Origin: Gammaproteobacteria bacterium
GTDB taxonomy: Bacteria; Pseudomonadota; Gammaproteobacteria; Steroidobacterales; Woeseiaceae
Assembly: GCA_029864095.1 (NCBI GenBank)
Contig: JAOTUB010000005.1
Span: forward strand, 1 to 64,000
Length of the DNA: 64,000 nucleotides
Direction of reading: 5' to 3'
Shown here: piece by piece, positions 16,708 to 30,221 of the stretch
Layout of the letters: each line of letters opens with the position of its first letter
How positions within the stretch are numbered: the stretch's first letter is position 1
Notes under the pieces: generated by a model
The model's input: only the letters and a program-made list of their open reading frames with translations
The model's database searches: none
Told to the model about the DNA's origin: nothing
Translations under genes and position numbers: made by a program

Positions 16708-17259
16708 TTATTGCGACTTGGAAGATTTAGGCAAGTCGTGTTCAACGAAATTCTCCCCCATAGTCGTCAGTTGTAGATTCTCAAGATCGCTTGAATCGAG
16801 CCATCCGGCGGAACCAGTTTGATGAATCATGTTCTTGAGATCCGCTGGCAGTCGCCACTTCAGCCACTTGAACGACGTGTAGACATGATTGATCGATACT
16901 GAACCCGCATCCACGTGGTTCGCCAAGTAGTATGCGCACACCGCGATTTTCGCCTTCATGCTGCTTGGCTGTTTCTGCCCGACAAATTCGGCCAAGGAAA
17001 GGCTATCCTTCGGGTTGAGATTCAAATCCTTGACGAGTGTTAGGGCTTCTTTTTTCTTGGGTTTCGAGGTACCTTTTGGTTTTGGCTTAGCCCTAGCAGC
17101 CTTTTTGAGGGTGGCTGCCGGCCTCGAGACTGCGGTATCACCGACATACTTATCCCATGCCCAACGAACCAAACGTTCGGCCGCTGCCTTATCATTCAGT
17201 CTATTGAGGGTATCTGAAATACTCTTTAGTGCTTCAATTTCATCTACTTTTTCTGTCAT
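16708..17259 (-). CDS. Unassigned two-part protein, first gene of the four-gene set
   Basis: The 183-residue protein has a short helical N-terminus (DEIEALKSISDTLNRLNDKAA), a basic Pro/Lys linker (KPKPKGTSKPKKKEA) and a C-terminal domain of about 100 residues. That domain has SLAEFVGQKQPSSMKAKI, AVCAYYLANHVDAGSVSIN and a final LTTMGENFVEHDLP. It resembles a winged-helix-like domain seen in small proteins of unknown function. The layout (helices, basic linker, compact C-terminal domain) parallels the next gene, which starts 64 bases downstream. DNA binding is plausible. Confidence 0.55.
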   Translation of the reverse strand: MTEKVDEIEALKSISDTLNRLNDKAAAERLVRWAWDKYVGDTAVSRPAATLKKAARAKPKPKGTSKPKKKEALTLVKDLNLNPKDSLSLAEFVGQKQPSSMKAKIAVCAYYLANHVDAGSVSINHVYTSFKWLKWRLPADLKNMIHQTGSAGWLDSSDLENLQLTTMGENFVEHDLPKSSKSQ

Positions 17260-17944
17260 AACCTGATTCTCTCGATCACAAAACTGGAAGATCTATTTCC
17301 CCGTCAAGGAAGTCAGACCCGAAAGTATCAGGAAGTTGCCTATTTATCCACATTTTCTTGGAATTTTCGTTGCACGTCGGATTTTTCGTCAAACCTTCTA
17401 TCGTGTTAATTTCAGGGCTAATTGGACGAACACATGAACTGTTCACTAAATGAAAGAGTAATTTGGATCATTTATTTTGATATTTCGACTATAAATTATT
17501 GATTATCATGGCTTTTACTTTATTCGAAAGTTGTCGGACTTTTTCTATTTCAGCGCTTTGGTCATGTAACTTTCTATTCGCTTGGTCACGAAAGAGATGG
17601 ACAGGTTTCTTGATTTCGAGATTATGTACAAAAGAGCTTGGCCCCCCCCGCAATCCGGTGTCGCAAGTCCTTGATCCCTGGCATTTTTCCATTTCCGTAG
17701 CTGATTGGCAGATGCATAGCGCCACGAAATACAGGACCGGTGCTAGTCGATCCTTACTCAGGCTAATCGCGCCCGCCAATCGTCACGAGTTAGGGATGAG
17801 TTGGGAGTGCCGAGACGCTTACGCGCAGAAACGTAGCCGTTGGTTCATCCGCCCTGTTCTAGGGATTCACGGCAACGAATTGTGTGTGCGACTCCCGAGT
17901 GATCTCCGGATGCCCGACGGACCACATGGCCCGTGAGGCGGAGA
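17260..17944. other. AT-rich stretch without a confirmed gene; contains a G8 tract
   Basis: Upstream of the four-gene set the DNA is AT-rich to about 17560 and may hold its promoter, but no clear -35/-10 pair stands out. A minus-strand frame (17489-17779) ends in a coiled-coil-like segment (QSAEIEKVRQLSNKVKAMII) that could be a gene tail, but its first half is not protein-like. The frame crosses eight G residues (minus strand, 17649-17642), where a length change would alter the frame. A plus-strand frame (17499-17936) overlaps it and looks like chance. I cannot support either as a gene. Confidence 0.4.
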
Positions 17945-17995
17945 TGGCGCGCCCGGAGAGATTCGAACTCCCGACCGCCTGGTTCGTAGCCAAGA
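17945..17995 (-). pseudogene. tRNA-Arg(ACG) 3' fragment; likely attachment-site remnant
   Basis: Read on the minus strand, the anticodon arm CTTGG-CTACGAA-CCAGG (anticodon ACG), variable bases CGGTC, T arm GGGAG-TTCGAAT-CTCTC, acceptor strand CGGGCGC, G and CCA are all present. The sequence upstream has neither the matching acceptor strand GCGCCCG nor a D arm, so only about the last 50 bases of the tRNA remain. Integrating elements use such 3' tRNA segments as attachment sites. The 3' end points away from glmS into the accessory region, the expected geometry for an island joined at a tRNA 3' end. Confidence 0.7.
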
Positions 17996-18047
17996 GGACC
18001 GCAGATTAGACGAACTACCAATCTGCTCTCAACATCACATCCGCGCG

Positions 18048-18222
18048 AGTTCAAAACATTAGGAGCCCAGGTCCTTTGCCGTCTGAGCCTATCTGGCTGA
18101 TCAAATATTAGCCAGTCGTCAGCTTAGCAACCAATATTGGTTCATGCGTCTTCTAGTTCTCGCCGGTAACGCGCTGACTTCGTGCAGTTCAAAACTTTAT
18201 TAGGTAGTTCAAAACTTTATTA
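18048..18222. repeat. Short direct repeats AGTTCAAAACTTTATTA
   Basis: A 17-base unit occurs at 18186-18202 and again at 18206-18222, with a shortened version (AGTTCAAAACATTA) at 18048-18061. They lie between the tRNA fragment and the end of glmS, in otherwise featureless DNA. They may be scars of insertion or excision at the island edge. No terminator for glmS is obvious. Confidence 0.6.
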
Positions 18223-18254
18223 CGAAGGACCAGCAGGTCGCGGACATGCTCAGG

Positions 18255-20087
18255 CTACTCGACGGTCACCGACTTAGCGAGATTTCTCGGCTGATCGATG
18301 TCGGTGCCTCTGAGTACCGCAACGTGGTAGGCGAGTAGCTGCAGTGGAACCGTGTAGACGATGGGTGCGATGAGCCGGTCCGCATGCGGCATCAGAATGA
18401 CCTTCATCCCGTCTTCATTCTTAATGCCGGTTTCGGCGTCGGCAAAAACGTACAGTTGCCCGCCTCGCGCGCGCACGACCTGCATATTGGACTTCAGTTT
18501 GTCGAGCAGCTCGTTGTTCGGTGCGACGACGACAACCGGCATTTCATCGTCGATCAACGCCAGCGGTCCGTGCTTAAGTTCACCTGCGGCATACGCTTCG
18601 GCGTGAATGTAAGAAATTTCCTTCAGCTTCAACGCGCCTTCCATTGCGATCGGCCACATTGGGCCCCGCCCGAGAAACAGAGTGTGATTCTTGTCGGCAA
18701 AGTCTGCGGCGACACCCCTGAGCTGATCGCTCATTTTCAGCGCCAGGTCGGACGCCGCGGCCGCATGCGTCAGGTTCGCGACGAACTCCTGCTCCCGCTT
18801 TGCTGTAAGGCCGCGATGCCGTGCCATCATCAATGTCACCAGCAGGATCGACAGCAACTGTGTTGTGAACGCCTTGGTGCTCGCAACGCCGATCTCCGGC
18901 CCGGCCTGGGTCAACATGACGAGATCCGACTCGCGCTCCATCGAGCTGTGCGGGCTGTTGCAGATCGTCATCGTGCCAATATAGCCGGATTCCTTCGCAA
19001 GCCGCAGCGCCTCCAGCGTATCGGCCGTTTCACCGGACTGTGACAGTGTCACGAACAGCGTTTTCGGCGGCACGACGCAATGGCGGTAGCGGTATTCGCT
19101 GGCGATTTCGACCTGGCACGGAACACCCGCTATCGACTCGATCCAGTACTTCCCGACACAGCCGGCGTGATAGCTGGTTCCGCAGGCGACAATGTGGATA
19201 TTCTCAACATGCCGCAGCAATTCCGCAGCCTTGGGCCCCAGCGACTCGGGGATGACGCGCTGGTTTGAGACGCGCCCGTACAACGTGTCCGCCAGCGCGC
19301 TCGGCTGGTCGAAGATCTCCTTCAACATGAAATGCTCGTACGGTGCCTTTTCCGCCGACTCGCTGTCCCAGTCGGTTTCATGTACCTCGCGAACAATCTT
19401 CTTACCGTCGGTGTCCACGATTCGCACGCCATCGCGGCGAATTTCGGCGAGGTCGCCCTGTTCCAGGTAGATGAATTTTTTAGTCACCGGCAATAATGCG
19501 GGCACACCACTGGCAACAAAATTCTCGCCGTCACCCAGCCCTATAACGAGCGGGCTTGCGACGCGGCTGACAACAATCCGATCCGGGTCTTCCGCATCAA
19601 CGACCAGCAGTGCGTACGCTCCTTCAAATCTTTTGACGGCTTTGCCAACGGCTTCCACCAGGTCGAGTCCCTGCTGCAGGTAATGGTGAATAAGGTGTGC
19701 TGCAACTTCGGTATCCGTTTCCGACGCGAATTCGTACCCCATCTCGAGCAACTCTTCCTTGATCGGCTGGAAATTCTCGATGATGCCGTTGTGAATAACG
19801 GCGACACGTCCGCCGGAAAGATGCGGGTGCGCGTTCGCTTCGGTCACTCCACCGTGCGTTGCCCAACGCGTATGCGCGACGCCAAGGCACCCGGTCAACG
19901 GGGATTTCGCGAGCTTGTCATCCAGCTCCGAGACTTTTCCCACGGTCCGGCAAAGTCCGATGACTTTGTCGTCGCCGACAACCGCGACGCCCGCGGAATC
20001 GTAACCTCGATACTCGAGACGACGCAATCCGTCGACCAGTGTCGGAACAACATTCTTTTCGGCGATCGCGCCGACAATTCCGCACAT
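18255..20087 (-). CDS. glmS: Glutamine--fructose-6-phosphate aminotransferase GlmS
   Basis: This 610-residue cytoplasmic enzyme makes glucosamine-6-phosphate from fructose-6-phosphate and glutamine, the first step to UDP-GlcNAc for peptidoglycan and LPS. The sequence starts M-CGIVGAIAE, so Cys2 is the N-terminal glutaminase nucleophile after Met removal. HTRWATHG and HNGIIENF are glutaminase-domain motifs. Two SIS isomerase domains follow, with CGTSYHAG and TLSQSGETADTLEALR. The end is LRGTDIDQPRNLAKSVTVE, the usual C-terminal loop. Length matches E. coli GlmS. Its ATG directly follows the glmU stop, so the two genes form one unit. Confidence 0.97.
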   Translation of the reverse strand: MCGIVGAIAEKNVVPTLVDGLRRLEYRGYDSAGVAVVGDDKVIGLCRTVGKVSELDDKLAKSPLTGCLGVAHTRWATHGGVTEANAHPHLSGGRVAVIHNGIIENFQPIKEELLEMGYEFASETDTEVAAHLIHHYLQQGLDLVEAVGKAVKRFEGAYALLVVDAEDPDRIVVSRVASPLVIGLGDGENFVASGVPALLPVTKKFIYLEQGDLAEIRRDGVRIVDTDGKKIVREVHETDWDSESAEKAPYEHFMLKEIFDQPSALADTLYGRVSNQRVIPESLGPKAAELLRHVENIHIVACGTSYHAGCVGKYWIESIAGVPCQVEIASEYRYRHCVVPPKTLFVTLSQSGETADTLEALRLAKESGYIGTMTICNSPHSSMERESDLVMLTQAGPEIGVASTKAFTTQLLSILLVTLMMARHRGLTAKREQEFVANLTHAAAASDLALKMSDQLRGVAADFADKNHTLFLGRGPMWPIAMEGALKLKEISYIHAEAYAAGELKHGPLALIDDEMPVVVVAPNNELLDKLKSNMQVVRARGGQLYVFADAETGIKNEDGMKVILMPHADRLIAPIVYTVPLQLLAYHVAVLRGTDIDQPRNLAKSVTVE

Positions 20088-21455
20088 TCAGCTTGCTCCG
20101 CTTTTCGTGGGTTTCTTCCAACCGCGAATGGTCGTTTGCTTCGATCGTTCTAGTGTCAACTCACCCTCCGGGGCATGTCTTGTGATTGTCGAACCGGCAC
20201 CGATGGTCGCGTCTCTGCCGATCTCAACCGGTGCGACAAGGTTTACACCGGAGCCAATGAAGGCGTTGTCGCCTATCGTCGTTTTGTGCTTGTTGGCACC
20301 GTCGTAATTACACGTGATCGTGCCCGCCCCAACGTTGACGCCTGTCCCAATTTCGGTATCACCTATGTAGGTCAGATGATTGATCTTGCTGCCATCCGCT
20401 ACAGTGCTCTTCTTGATCTCGACAAAGTTACCGACTTTGACGTTGTTGGCCAGCTCCGCACCCGGGCGCATGCGAGCAAATGGGCCGATCTCGCAATTCT
20501 CTCCGGTGGTTGCGCCCTCGATGTGGCAATTGGAATGCACGACCGTACCGGCACCGAGCTTGCTGTCGCGAATCAGGTTGTTCGATTCGATCCGCGTGCC
20601 ATCTCCCAATGCCACATCACCCTCGAAAACAGCGTTCACGTCGATGAACACGTCCTTACCGCACACGAGATCGCCGCGGATATCTACCCGCGTCGGGTCG
20701 GCGAAGCCAACGCCGTTGGCCATGAGTTCGTCAACCAGCCGCGCCTGCAGTGCACGCTCGGCTTCGGCCAGCTGCTTTTTGTCGTTTATGCCCATTACCT
20801 CTGTCCAGTTGCTTGCCTTGATGCCGTGCACGGTTACTCTGTCGGCGACAGCCATGGCAATTGTGTCAGTTAAATAATACTCGCCCTGGGCGTTGTCGTT
20901 ACTTAGTCTATTCAGCCAGCGTTTCAGTTTGCCTGCTGGGCACGCCATCACACCCGTGTTGATTTCCGAGATTGCCTTTTCAGCCTCGCTTGCGTCTTTT
21001 TGCTCCACGATGCCAATGACTTTGTCACCATCGCGAACGATCCGTCCGTAGCCGCTCGGGTCGTCCATATCCACCGTGAGCACGGCGAATTCATTCTTCG
21101 GCGTTGCGTCAAGAAGCTTGCGTAGCGTGGAGACTGTCAGCAACGGCACGTCGCCAAACAGCACCAGCACCTGGTTATCATCGGGCGTCTCCGGCATCGC
21201 CTGCTGTACCGCGTGTCCGGTACCAAGCTGCTCGGCCTGCAGGGTCCAGCGCACGCCTGCGCCCGAAAACCTGGCGGGCACTTCGTCTCCGCCATGGCCG
21301 TACACGACACAGACATCGTCAGCGCCGAGTTCCCTGGCGCTATCCAGTACGTAACCGAGCAACGGCCGGCCGGCCAGCGGCTGTAATACTTTCGGCAGGT
21401 CCGAGCGCATGCGCGTTCCCTGGCCGGCGGCGAGAATGATAATGCTTAGGCCCAA
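20088..21455 (-). CDS. glmU: Bifunctional UDP-GlcNAc pyrophosphorylase / GlcN-1-P acetyltransferase GlmU
   Basis: The enzyme acetylates glucosamine-1-phosphate and couples it to UTP, giving UDP-GlcNAc. The N-terminal pyrophosphorylase domain begins LSIIILAAGQGTRMRSDLPK, with VLFGDVPLL and GEYYLTDTIAMA further on. The C-terminal half is a left-handed beta helix with hexapeptide repeats, including HLTYIGDTEIG and NYDGANKHKT. I chose TTG at 21455, which gives 455 residues, the normal length, and has GGGAG about 9 bases upstream. A longer frame from ATG 21569 adds 38 residues unlike any GlmU. Confidence 0.95.
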   Translation of the reverse strand: MGLSIIILAAGQGTRMRSDLPKVLQPLAGRPLLGYVLDSARELGADDVCVVYGHGGDEVPARFSGAGVRWTLQAEQLGTGHAVQQAMPETPDDNQVLVLFGDVPLLTVSTLRKLLDATPKNEFAVLTVDMDDPSGYGRIVRDGDKVIGIVEQKDASEAEKAISEINTGVMACPAGKLKRWLNRLSNDNAQGEYYLTDTIAMAVADRVTVHGIKASNWTEVMGINDKKQLAEAERALQARLVDELMANGVGFADPTRVDIRGDLVCGKDVFIDVNAVFEGDVALGDGTRIESNNLIRDSKLGAGTVVHSNCHIEGATTGENCEIGPFARMRPGAELANNVKVGNFVEIKKSTVADGSKINHLTYIGDTEIGTGVNVGAGTITCNYDGANKHKTTIGDNAFIGSGVNLVAPVEIGRDATIGAGSTITRHAPEGELTLERSKQTTIRGWKKPTKSGAS

Positions 21456-21574
21456 ACCGGAAACTCCCTGTTTCGTAGCCTGCGAATGATACCGCAAGAG
21501 CCGCGGCAGAGGCGTGCCGCTTCGGTGGCAAACAATGCTAATCTTGCCGCTCGGCAACAACAAGAACAATCAAT

Positions 21575-23044
21575 ATGTCGACAGAAACGATCATTTTTGC
21601 GGGCGTCGCCGTCTACATGCTTGCCATGCTCGTCGTCGGCTTCTACGCATCGAAAAAGACACACACGATCACCGAATTCGTCGTTGCCGGCCGGGGCCTG
21701 CCGGTCTGGCTGTGTTCGATGACCGTCATCGCGACCTGGTTCGGCGGCAGCACGATGATGGGTGGTGCAGGTGCGGCCTACGATGAAGGGATGCTCGGAG
21801 TCATAGAGGATCCGTGGGGCGGTGCTCTCGCCTTGATCCTTGTCGGCTTCTTTTTTGCACGGATTTTTCGTCGGCTTCGCGTAATGACAGTGGCCGATTT
21901 CATGGAGCAGCGCTACGGCCGCGTTGCCGCGATGGCCATCACGGCCTCTTCGTTGTTCTCCAATATTGCCTGGGTCGGTGCGGTGCTGGTCGCGTTTGGC
22001 CTGATCTTCGAGTCGCTGACGAGCATCCCGCTCGAAGTCGGCATTATCAGTGGCGCAATCGTCATTTTTGTTTACACCGCCGTTGGTGGCATGTGGGCGG
22101 TCGCCCTGACGGACTTCATCCAGATGCTTATCATCATTCTCGGCCTGATCATGCTGCTGGTCGTTATCCTGGTCGACGTTGGTGGCTGGGGAGCTGTGTC
22201 CCCACACCTCGACGAGTACACGTTTCGCCTGTTTCCTGTCGACAATACTCCCGAACAGTGGCTCAACTACCTGCGCGCCTGGACGATCATCGGCGTTGTC
22301 GATGTCTCGGCACAAACGCTGTTCCAAAGAGTTTCCGCCGCAAAGAACGAGCGCGTGGCGCAGAATTCGTTTTACCTCGGCGGCATCGGCTACCTTATTT
22401 TCGGCTTGATTCCCGTGTTTATCGGGATCATTGCGAGCGTGACGATGCCGGGGCTCGCGTCATCAGAATCGGTTATTCCGACCATGGCGATTGAGCATCT
22501 GCATCCGGTTGCTGTTGCTATTTTTGTTGGCGCTTTGCTTGCTGCGATCATGAGTTCCGGAGATAGTGCGCTACTGGCTTGTGCCAGCTTGCTTGCCAAG
22601 AACGTTCTGCCGCTCGTCAAGCACGATCCGTCACCGAAACTTTCCCTGCTCGTAGCACGCCTGGCGATCCCGGCATGCGGCATCATCGCGATATTTGTCG
22701 CCCTGAAAATCAAGGTCGTATTCAACCTGATGGTCGATGCCAACATACTGGGGCTCGCAGCGATTATCGTGCCGTTCGTTCTGGGCGTGTGGTGGAAAAA
22801 GGCCAATCGCACGGGCGCACTTGCGGCAATGGGCGTCGGCCTGAGCGCGTGGATCATGACGCTGTTCGTCGCCCCTGAGTTGCCGGCCGACTTTATCGGC
22901 CTGGCAGCATCGCTGGTCACGATGCTTGTCGTGACGCCACTGACACAGACATTCGACCCGCCGCGAGAGCTGCGTGACAGTGATAACAATCCAGTGGAGA
23001 TGAAGAACCGGCTCGGTGTGCTGCCGCTCTTCGAGCGGACCTAG
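21575..23044 (+). CDS. Sodium:solute symporter family transporter
   Basis: The 489-residue integral membrane protein has about 13 hydrophobic segments and motifs of the SSS family: TITEFVVAGRGLPVW near the N-terminus, ATWFGGSTMMGGAGAAYDEG, YTAVGGMWAVALTDFIQMLI, and ALLAAIMSSGDSALLACASL. It should couple Na+ entry to uptake of an organic solute; the substrate cannot be read from the sequence. The gene is on the opposite strand between atpC and glmU, which are usually adjacent, so it was inserted into a conserved cluster. Its stop codon overlaps that of atpC tail to tail. Confidence 0.9.
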   Translation: MSTETIIFAGVAVYMLAMLVVGFYASKKTHTITEFVVAGRGLPVWLCSMTVIATWFGGSTMMGGAGAAYDEGMLGVIEDPWGGALALILVGFFFARIFRRLRVMTVADFMEQRYGRVAAMAITASSLFSNIAWVGAVLVAFGLIFESLTSIPLEVGIISGAIVIFVYTAVGGMWAVALTDFIQMLIIILGLIMLLVVILVDVGGWGAVSPHLDEYTFRLFPVDNTPEQWLNYLRAWTIIGVVDVSAQTLFQRVSAAKNERVAQNSFYLGGIGYLIFGLIPVFIGIIASVTMPGLASSESVIPTMAIEHLHPVAVAIFVGALLAAIMSSGDSALLACASLLAKNVLPLVKHDPSPKLSLLVARLAIPACGIIAIFVALKIKVVFNLMVDANILGLAAIIVPFVLGVWWKKANRTGALAAMGVGLSAWIMTLFVAPELPADFIGLAASLVTMLVVTPLTQTFDPPRELRDSDNNPVEMKNRLGVLPLFERT

Positions 23045-23463
23045 CGTCTGCCCTTGCCTTTGAGCTTCCGCGCTGCCTGGTAGCGCGCACGCGCTTCCTC
23101 AAGCTCCCGCGTCGCGCGGGCGATGTCGGTCTGCTCGGACGCACCCTTCAGCGCCTCTTCAGCCGCGTGCCGCGCAGCAAGCGCCGCGGCTTCATCGAGT
23201 TGCGAGCCGCGCAGGGCCGTATCAGCAAGCACGGTCACCATGGTCGGCTGTACTTCCAGCATACCGCCCGTGACGTAGAAGAAGTGCTCTTTGCCTTCGG
23301 GGTCCTGCACGCGCACTTCGCCGGGCTTCAATGCCGTGAGCAGCGGTGCGTGACGTGGCGCGATGCCAATCTCGCCCATCTTTGCAGGTGCGAATACCAT
23401 CAGCGCTTCGCCGGAATGAATCTCACCTTCCGCAGATACGATATCGACGCGAATCGTGGCCAT
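23041..23463 (-). CDS. atpC: F1Fo ATP synthase epsilon subunit
   Basis: The 140-residue subunit has an N-terminal beta sandwich (TIRVDIVSAEGEIHSGEALM, GEIGIAPRHAPLLTALKPGE) and a C-terminal helical hairpin (LDEAAALAARHAAEEALKGA onward). It belongs to the central stalk and regulates ATP hydrolysis. It is the last gene of the atp operon and starts 65 bases after atpD. The stop overlaps that of the convergent symporter gene (shared CTAG). Confidence 0.95.
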   Translation of the reverse strand: MATIRVDIVSAEGEIHSGEALMVFAPAKMGEIGIAPRHAPLLTALKPGEVRVQDPEGKEHFFYVTGGMLEVQPTMVTVLADTALRGSQLDEAAALAARHAAEEALKGASEQTDIARATRELEEARARYQAARKLKGKGRR

Positions 23464-23528
23464 TTATCAAGAACCTCTTGTCGTACCGCTAACGGTCATG
23501 ATTTCTGTTGCTCCAGTCGGTCCTGTGG

Positions 23529-25794
<2,266 letters not shown>

Positions 25795-25797
25795 GGC

Positions 25798-27339
25798 TTA
25801 GTACGCACCCTTCTCGGCAAAATCGTCGCAAACCGCCTTCAGGCTCGCGGCGATTTCGTCGTTGTAATCGCCTGATGCGTTGATCGAGTCGAGCAGGTCG
25901 CCGTGATTGACTTTGGCGAAGTCATGTAGCTCATTCTCGAAATCACCAATCTTGTTGACTGCGACCTTGTCGAGGTAGCCCTCGTTGACCGCAAACAGGG
26001 ACAGCGCCATCTGTGCGACCGAGAGCGGACTGTATTGCTTCTGCTTCATCAGTTCGGTGACGCGTTCACCGCGCTCGAGCTGCGCTCGCGTGGTGGCGTC
26101 AAGGTCCGACGCAAACTGCGCGAACGCGGCAAGCTCACGATACTGTGCCAGCGCGAGCCGAACGCCGCCGCCTAGCTTCTTAATGATTTGCGTCTGAGCT
26201 GCGCCGCCGACGCGCGATACCGACAAACCGGCGTTGATCGCGGGACGGATACCAGCATTGAAAAGATCCGTCTCCAGGAATATCTGGCCGTCGGTAATGG
26301 AGATAACGTTGGTCGGTACGAACGCGGATACGTCACCGGCCTGCGTTTCGATAATAGGCAGTGCGGTTAGCGATCCGGTTTTGCCTTTGATCTTGCCGCC
26401 CGATACTTCCTCGACGTGCGCCGCGTTGACACGCGATGCGCGCTCGAGCAGGCGTGAATGGAGATAGAAGACATCACCCGGATACGCTTCGCGACCTGGC
26501 GGACGACGCAGCAGCAGTGACACCTGGCGATACGCCCAGGCCTGTTTGGTGAGATCGTCGAAGATGATCAGCGCATCCTGGCCGCGGTCGAGGAAGTACT
26601 CCCCCATTGACGTGCCCGAATACGGTGCTATGTATTGCATCGCGGGGCTATCCGCAGCTGCGGCGGCTACGACGATCGTATGATCCATCGCGCCTTCTTC
26701 TTCGAGCTTTCGGACAACGCCCGCGATTGACGAAGCTTTCTGGCCAATTGCGACGTAGATACATTTGATGCCGGTACCGCGCTGGTTAATGATCGTGTCG
26801 ACGGCAACGGCGGTCTTGCCCGTCTGCCGGTCGCCGATAATCAACTCGCGCTGACCGCGGCCGATCGGCACCATAGAGTCAATGGACTTCAGCCCTGTCT
26901 GCACCGGCTCGCTGACCGACTGGCGTTGAATAACGCCGGGCGCAACTTTTTCGATCGGTGCTGTCAGGTCTGTGTCGATCGGACCCTTGCCGTCGATTGG
27001 CATTCCGAGGGCATCAACCACGCGCCCGAGCATCGCCTCGCCGATCGGCACCTCGAGAATGCGGCTCGTCGTCTTGACCGTGTCACCTTCCGAAATGTGC
27101 TTGTAGTCGCCAAGGACAACCGCACCCACCGAGTCCTGCTCGAGGTTCAGGGCCATGCCGAATGTGTGTTGCGGGAATTCGAGCATTTCACCGTAGCGAG
27201 CATCGCCCAGGCCGTGAATACGGACGATACCGTCCGTCACGCCGATGACCGTGCCAACATCACGCGCCTCTGCGGATGCCTCGAAGTTCTCGATGCGTTC
27301 TTTAATCAGCCGACTGATTTCAGAAGCTTTGAGTGCCAT
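25798..27339 (-). CDS. atpA: F1Fo ATP synthase alpha subunit
   Basis: This 513-residue subunit provides the non-catalytic nucleotide sites of F1. The Walker A motif [13 protein letters not shown] is clear, and the N-terminus [18 protein letters not shown] is typical. [20 protein letters not shown] is also conserved. It lies between atpH (13 bases upstream) and atpG. Confidence 0.98.
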   Translation of the reverse strand: MALKASEISRLIKERIENFEASAEARDVGTVIGVTDGIVRIHGLGDARYGEMLEFPQHTFGMALNLEQDSVGAVVLGDYKHISEGDTVKTTSRILEVPIGEAMLGRVVDALGMPIDGKGPIDTDLTAPIEKVAPGVIQRQSVSEPVQTGLKSIDSMVPIGRGQRELIIGDRQTGKTAVAVDTIINQRGTGIKCIYVAIGQKASSIAGVVRKLEEEGAMDHTIVVAAAAADSPAMQYIAPYSGTSMGEYFLDRGQDALIIFDDLTKQAWAYRQVSLLLRRPPGREAYPGDVFYLHSRLLERASRVNAAHVEEVSGGKIKGKTGSLTALPIIETQAGDVSAFVPTNVISITDGQIFLETDLFNAGIRPAINAGLSVSRVGGAAQTQIIKKLGGGVRLALAQYRELAAFAQFASDLDATTRAQLERGERVTELMKQKQYSPLSVAQMALSLFAVNEGYLDKVAVNKIGDFENELHDFAKVNHGDLLDSINASGDYNDEIAASLKAVCDDFAEKGAY

Positions 27340-27352
27340 GTTGTTTTCCTCT

Positions 27353-27910
27353 TTACTTGGCCAGTTCGGTTGCGAGGCCTTCCAGCCTTGCCCGAAGCGA
27401 ACCGTCGATTACGACATCGCCGGCCCGGATTACTGCGCCGCCGATGAGATTTTCGTCAATTTCCGTCACGATATTCACGTCGCGACCGAGCCGCTCCCGC
27501 AGCGCGCCCGAGATCGTGTCCTGCTGCTTCTTGCTGATCGGCGCCGCCGAGGTCACCGTGACTTCAACGATATTCTCGACCTCGGCTTTCAACGCCTCGA
27601 AATGCCCCGAAATCTCGGGGAGAACCGCGATTCGCCGGTACTCCAGCAGCAGCTTCAGGAAGTTTGTGCCTTGCGTGTCTTTGCCGCCGAGCATCTCGGC
27701 ACCGGCTTTGGCGAAAAGCCCGGACAAAAACTCGAGCCGCTGCGAGTCATTGAACTCGGGGTCGCCCAGGTACTCAATGACCTGCCCGTCCTGCAGCAGC
27801 GCCCCGGCGATACCGAGAACCTGCGACCACGCGTCAAGCTTGCCGGACTCGTCGGCGAGTTCAAAGACGGCCTGCGCGTAGGGCCGGGCGATTGTGGTGT
27901 TGTCAGCCAT
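27353..27910 (-). CDS. atpH: F1Fo ATP synthase delta subunit
   Basis: This 185-residue peripheral-stalk subunit connects F1 to the b subunits. The N-terminal helical domain starts [15 protein letters not shown], and the C-terminal part holds [20 protein letters not shown] and [20 protein letters not shown], the conserved end of the family. It starts 6 bases after atpF. Confidence 0.96.
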   Translation of the reverse strand: MADNTTIARPYAQAVFELADESGKLDAWSQVLGIAGALLQDGQVIEYLGDPEFNDSQRLEFLSGLFAKAGAEMLGGKDTQGTNFLKLLLEYRRIAVLPEISGHFEALKAEVENIVEVTVTSAAPISKKQQDTISGALRERLGRDVNIVTEIDENLIGGAVIRAGDVVIDGSLRARLEGLATELAK

Positions 27911-27916
27911 TGCTAT

Positions 27917-28387
27917 TTACAGCTGCTGCGCGAGCTTGCCGAGAATGTCCTCGTGCTGCTTGTCGTCGATCTCGCGCTGCAGAATCTTCTCGGCGCTCGC
28001 AATCGCGATCGCCGAAACCTGCCTGCGCAATTCCTCGCGAGCACGATTGGTTTCCTGCTCGATCTCGGCCATTGCTGCACCCAGCTGCCGGTTGCGTTCT
28101 TTGACGCCGTCCGCCTTTCCCTCGGCAACGATTACATTTGCACGCGCGTGCGCTTCATCCAGAATGCCGGTTGCCTGCTTGCGTGCGTCGCTGACGATTT
28201 CCTCAGCCTGAGCGTTGGCCTCTTCGAGTGCTTGTTCGCCTCGCTCGGCAGCGGCAAGGCCGTGGGCGATCGTCTCCTGACGTTCCTCGATGGCGGCCAG
28301 CAGCGGCGGCCAGATGAACTTCATGCAAAACCAGACAAACACGATCATCGCGATCGTCTGGCCGATGAGAGTCAGATTAATATCCAC
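27917..28387 (-). CDS. atpF: F1Fo ATP synthase b subunit
   Basis: The 156-residue protein has one N-terminal membrane helix ([20 protein letters not shown]) and a long charged helix that dimerises as the peripheral stalk ([20 protein letters not shown] onward). Size and layout match E. coli AtpF. It lies 61 bases downstream of atpE and just before atpH. Confidence 0.96.
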   Translation of the reverse strand: MDINLTLIGQTIAMIVFVWFCMKFIWPPLLAAIEERQETIAHGLAAAERGEQALEEANAQAEEIVSDARKQATGILDEAHARANVIVAEGKADGVKERNRQLGAAMAEIEQETNRAREELRRQVSAIAIASAEKILQREIDDKQHEDILGKLAQQL

Positions 28388-28448
28388 CTGTAGATACTCC
28401 TTACGTGTATCTCTCGAAACCTGTCGCTATAACGGCGACGGTTCTGTC

Positions 28449-28736
<288 letters not shown>

Positions 28737-28780
28737 CTAGATAGGATCAAGTCCAGCTTGTTGAATTAAATCGAATAAAA

Positions 28781-30005
<1,225 letters not shown>

Positions 30006-30112
30006 TTTCTGCTTTTCTCCGGCACTAAAAACGCCACGTCCAGCGGGCTAACCGGCGGCTTGTGGCGCATGTCGTTGCGGGGTATCCAGGCGGGCCTGTA
30101 TCAAGCGTGCGC

Positions 30113-30141
30113 ATTATAGTGTCAGCCCTCCGGCATGGCAA
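30113..30141 (-). promoter_or_regulatory. Sigma70 promoter of the atp operon
   Basis: On the minus strand TTGCCA (30141-30136) and TATAAT (30118-30113) are separated by exactly 17 bases: a perfect -10 and a 5/6 -35. Transcription should start near 30106, leaving a leader of about 100 bases before atpI. No other promoter as good is visible between atpI and the lacI-type gene. Confidence 0.75.
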
Positions 30142-30221
30142 CAGGGTTCGCGGCGGTATTCGGGGCCGTTTTGCTCTGTTTTCCCGGCGTTTATGGTGTC
30201 TTTCGACGGAGCCCGCTCAAC

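Noticed and set aside
17499-17936. Plus-strand frame of 145 codons before the tRNA fragment
   Set aside because: No domain, atypical composition, crosses the C8 run and overlaps the minus-strand frame. Not supported as a gene.
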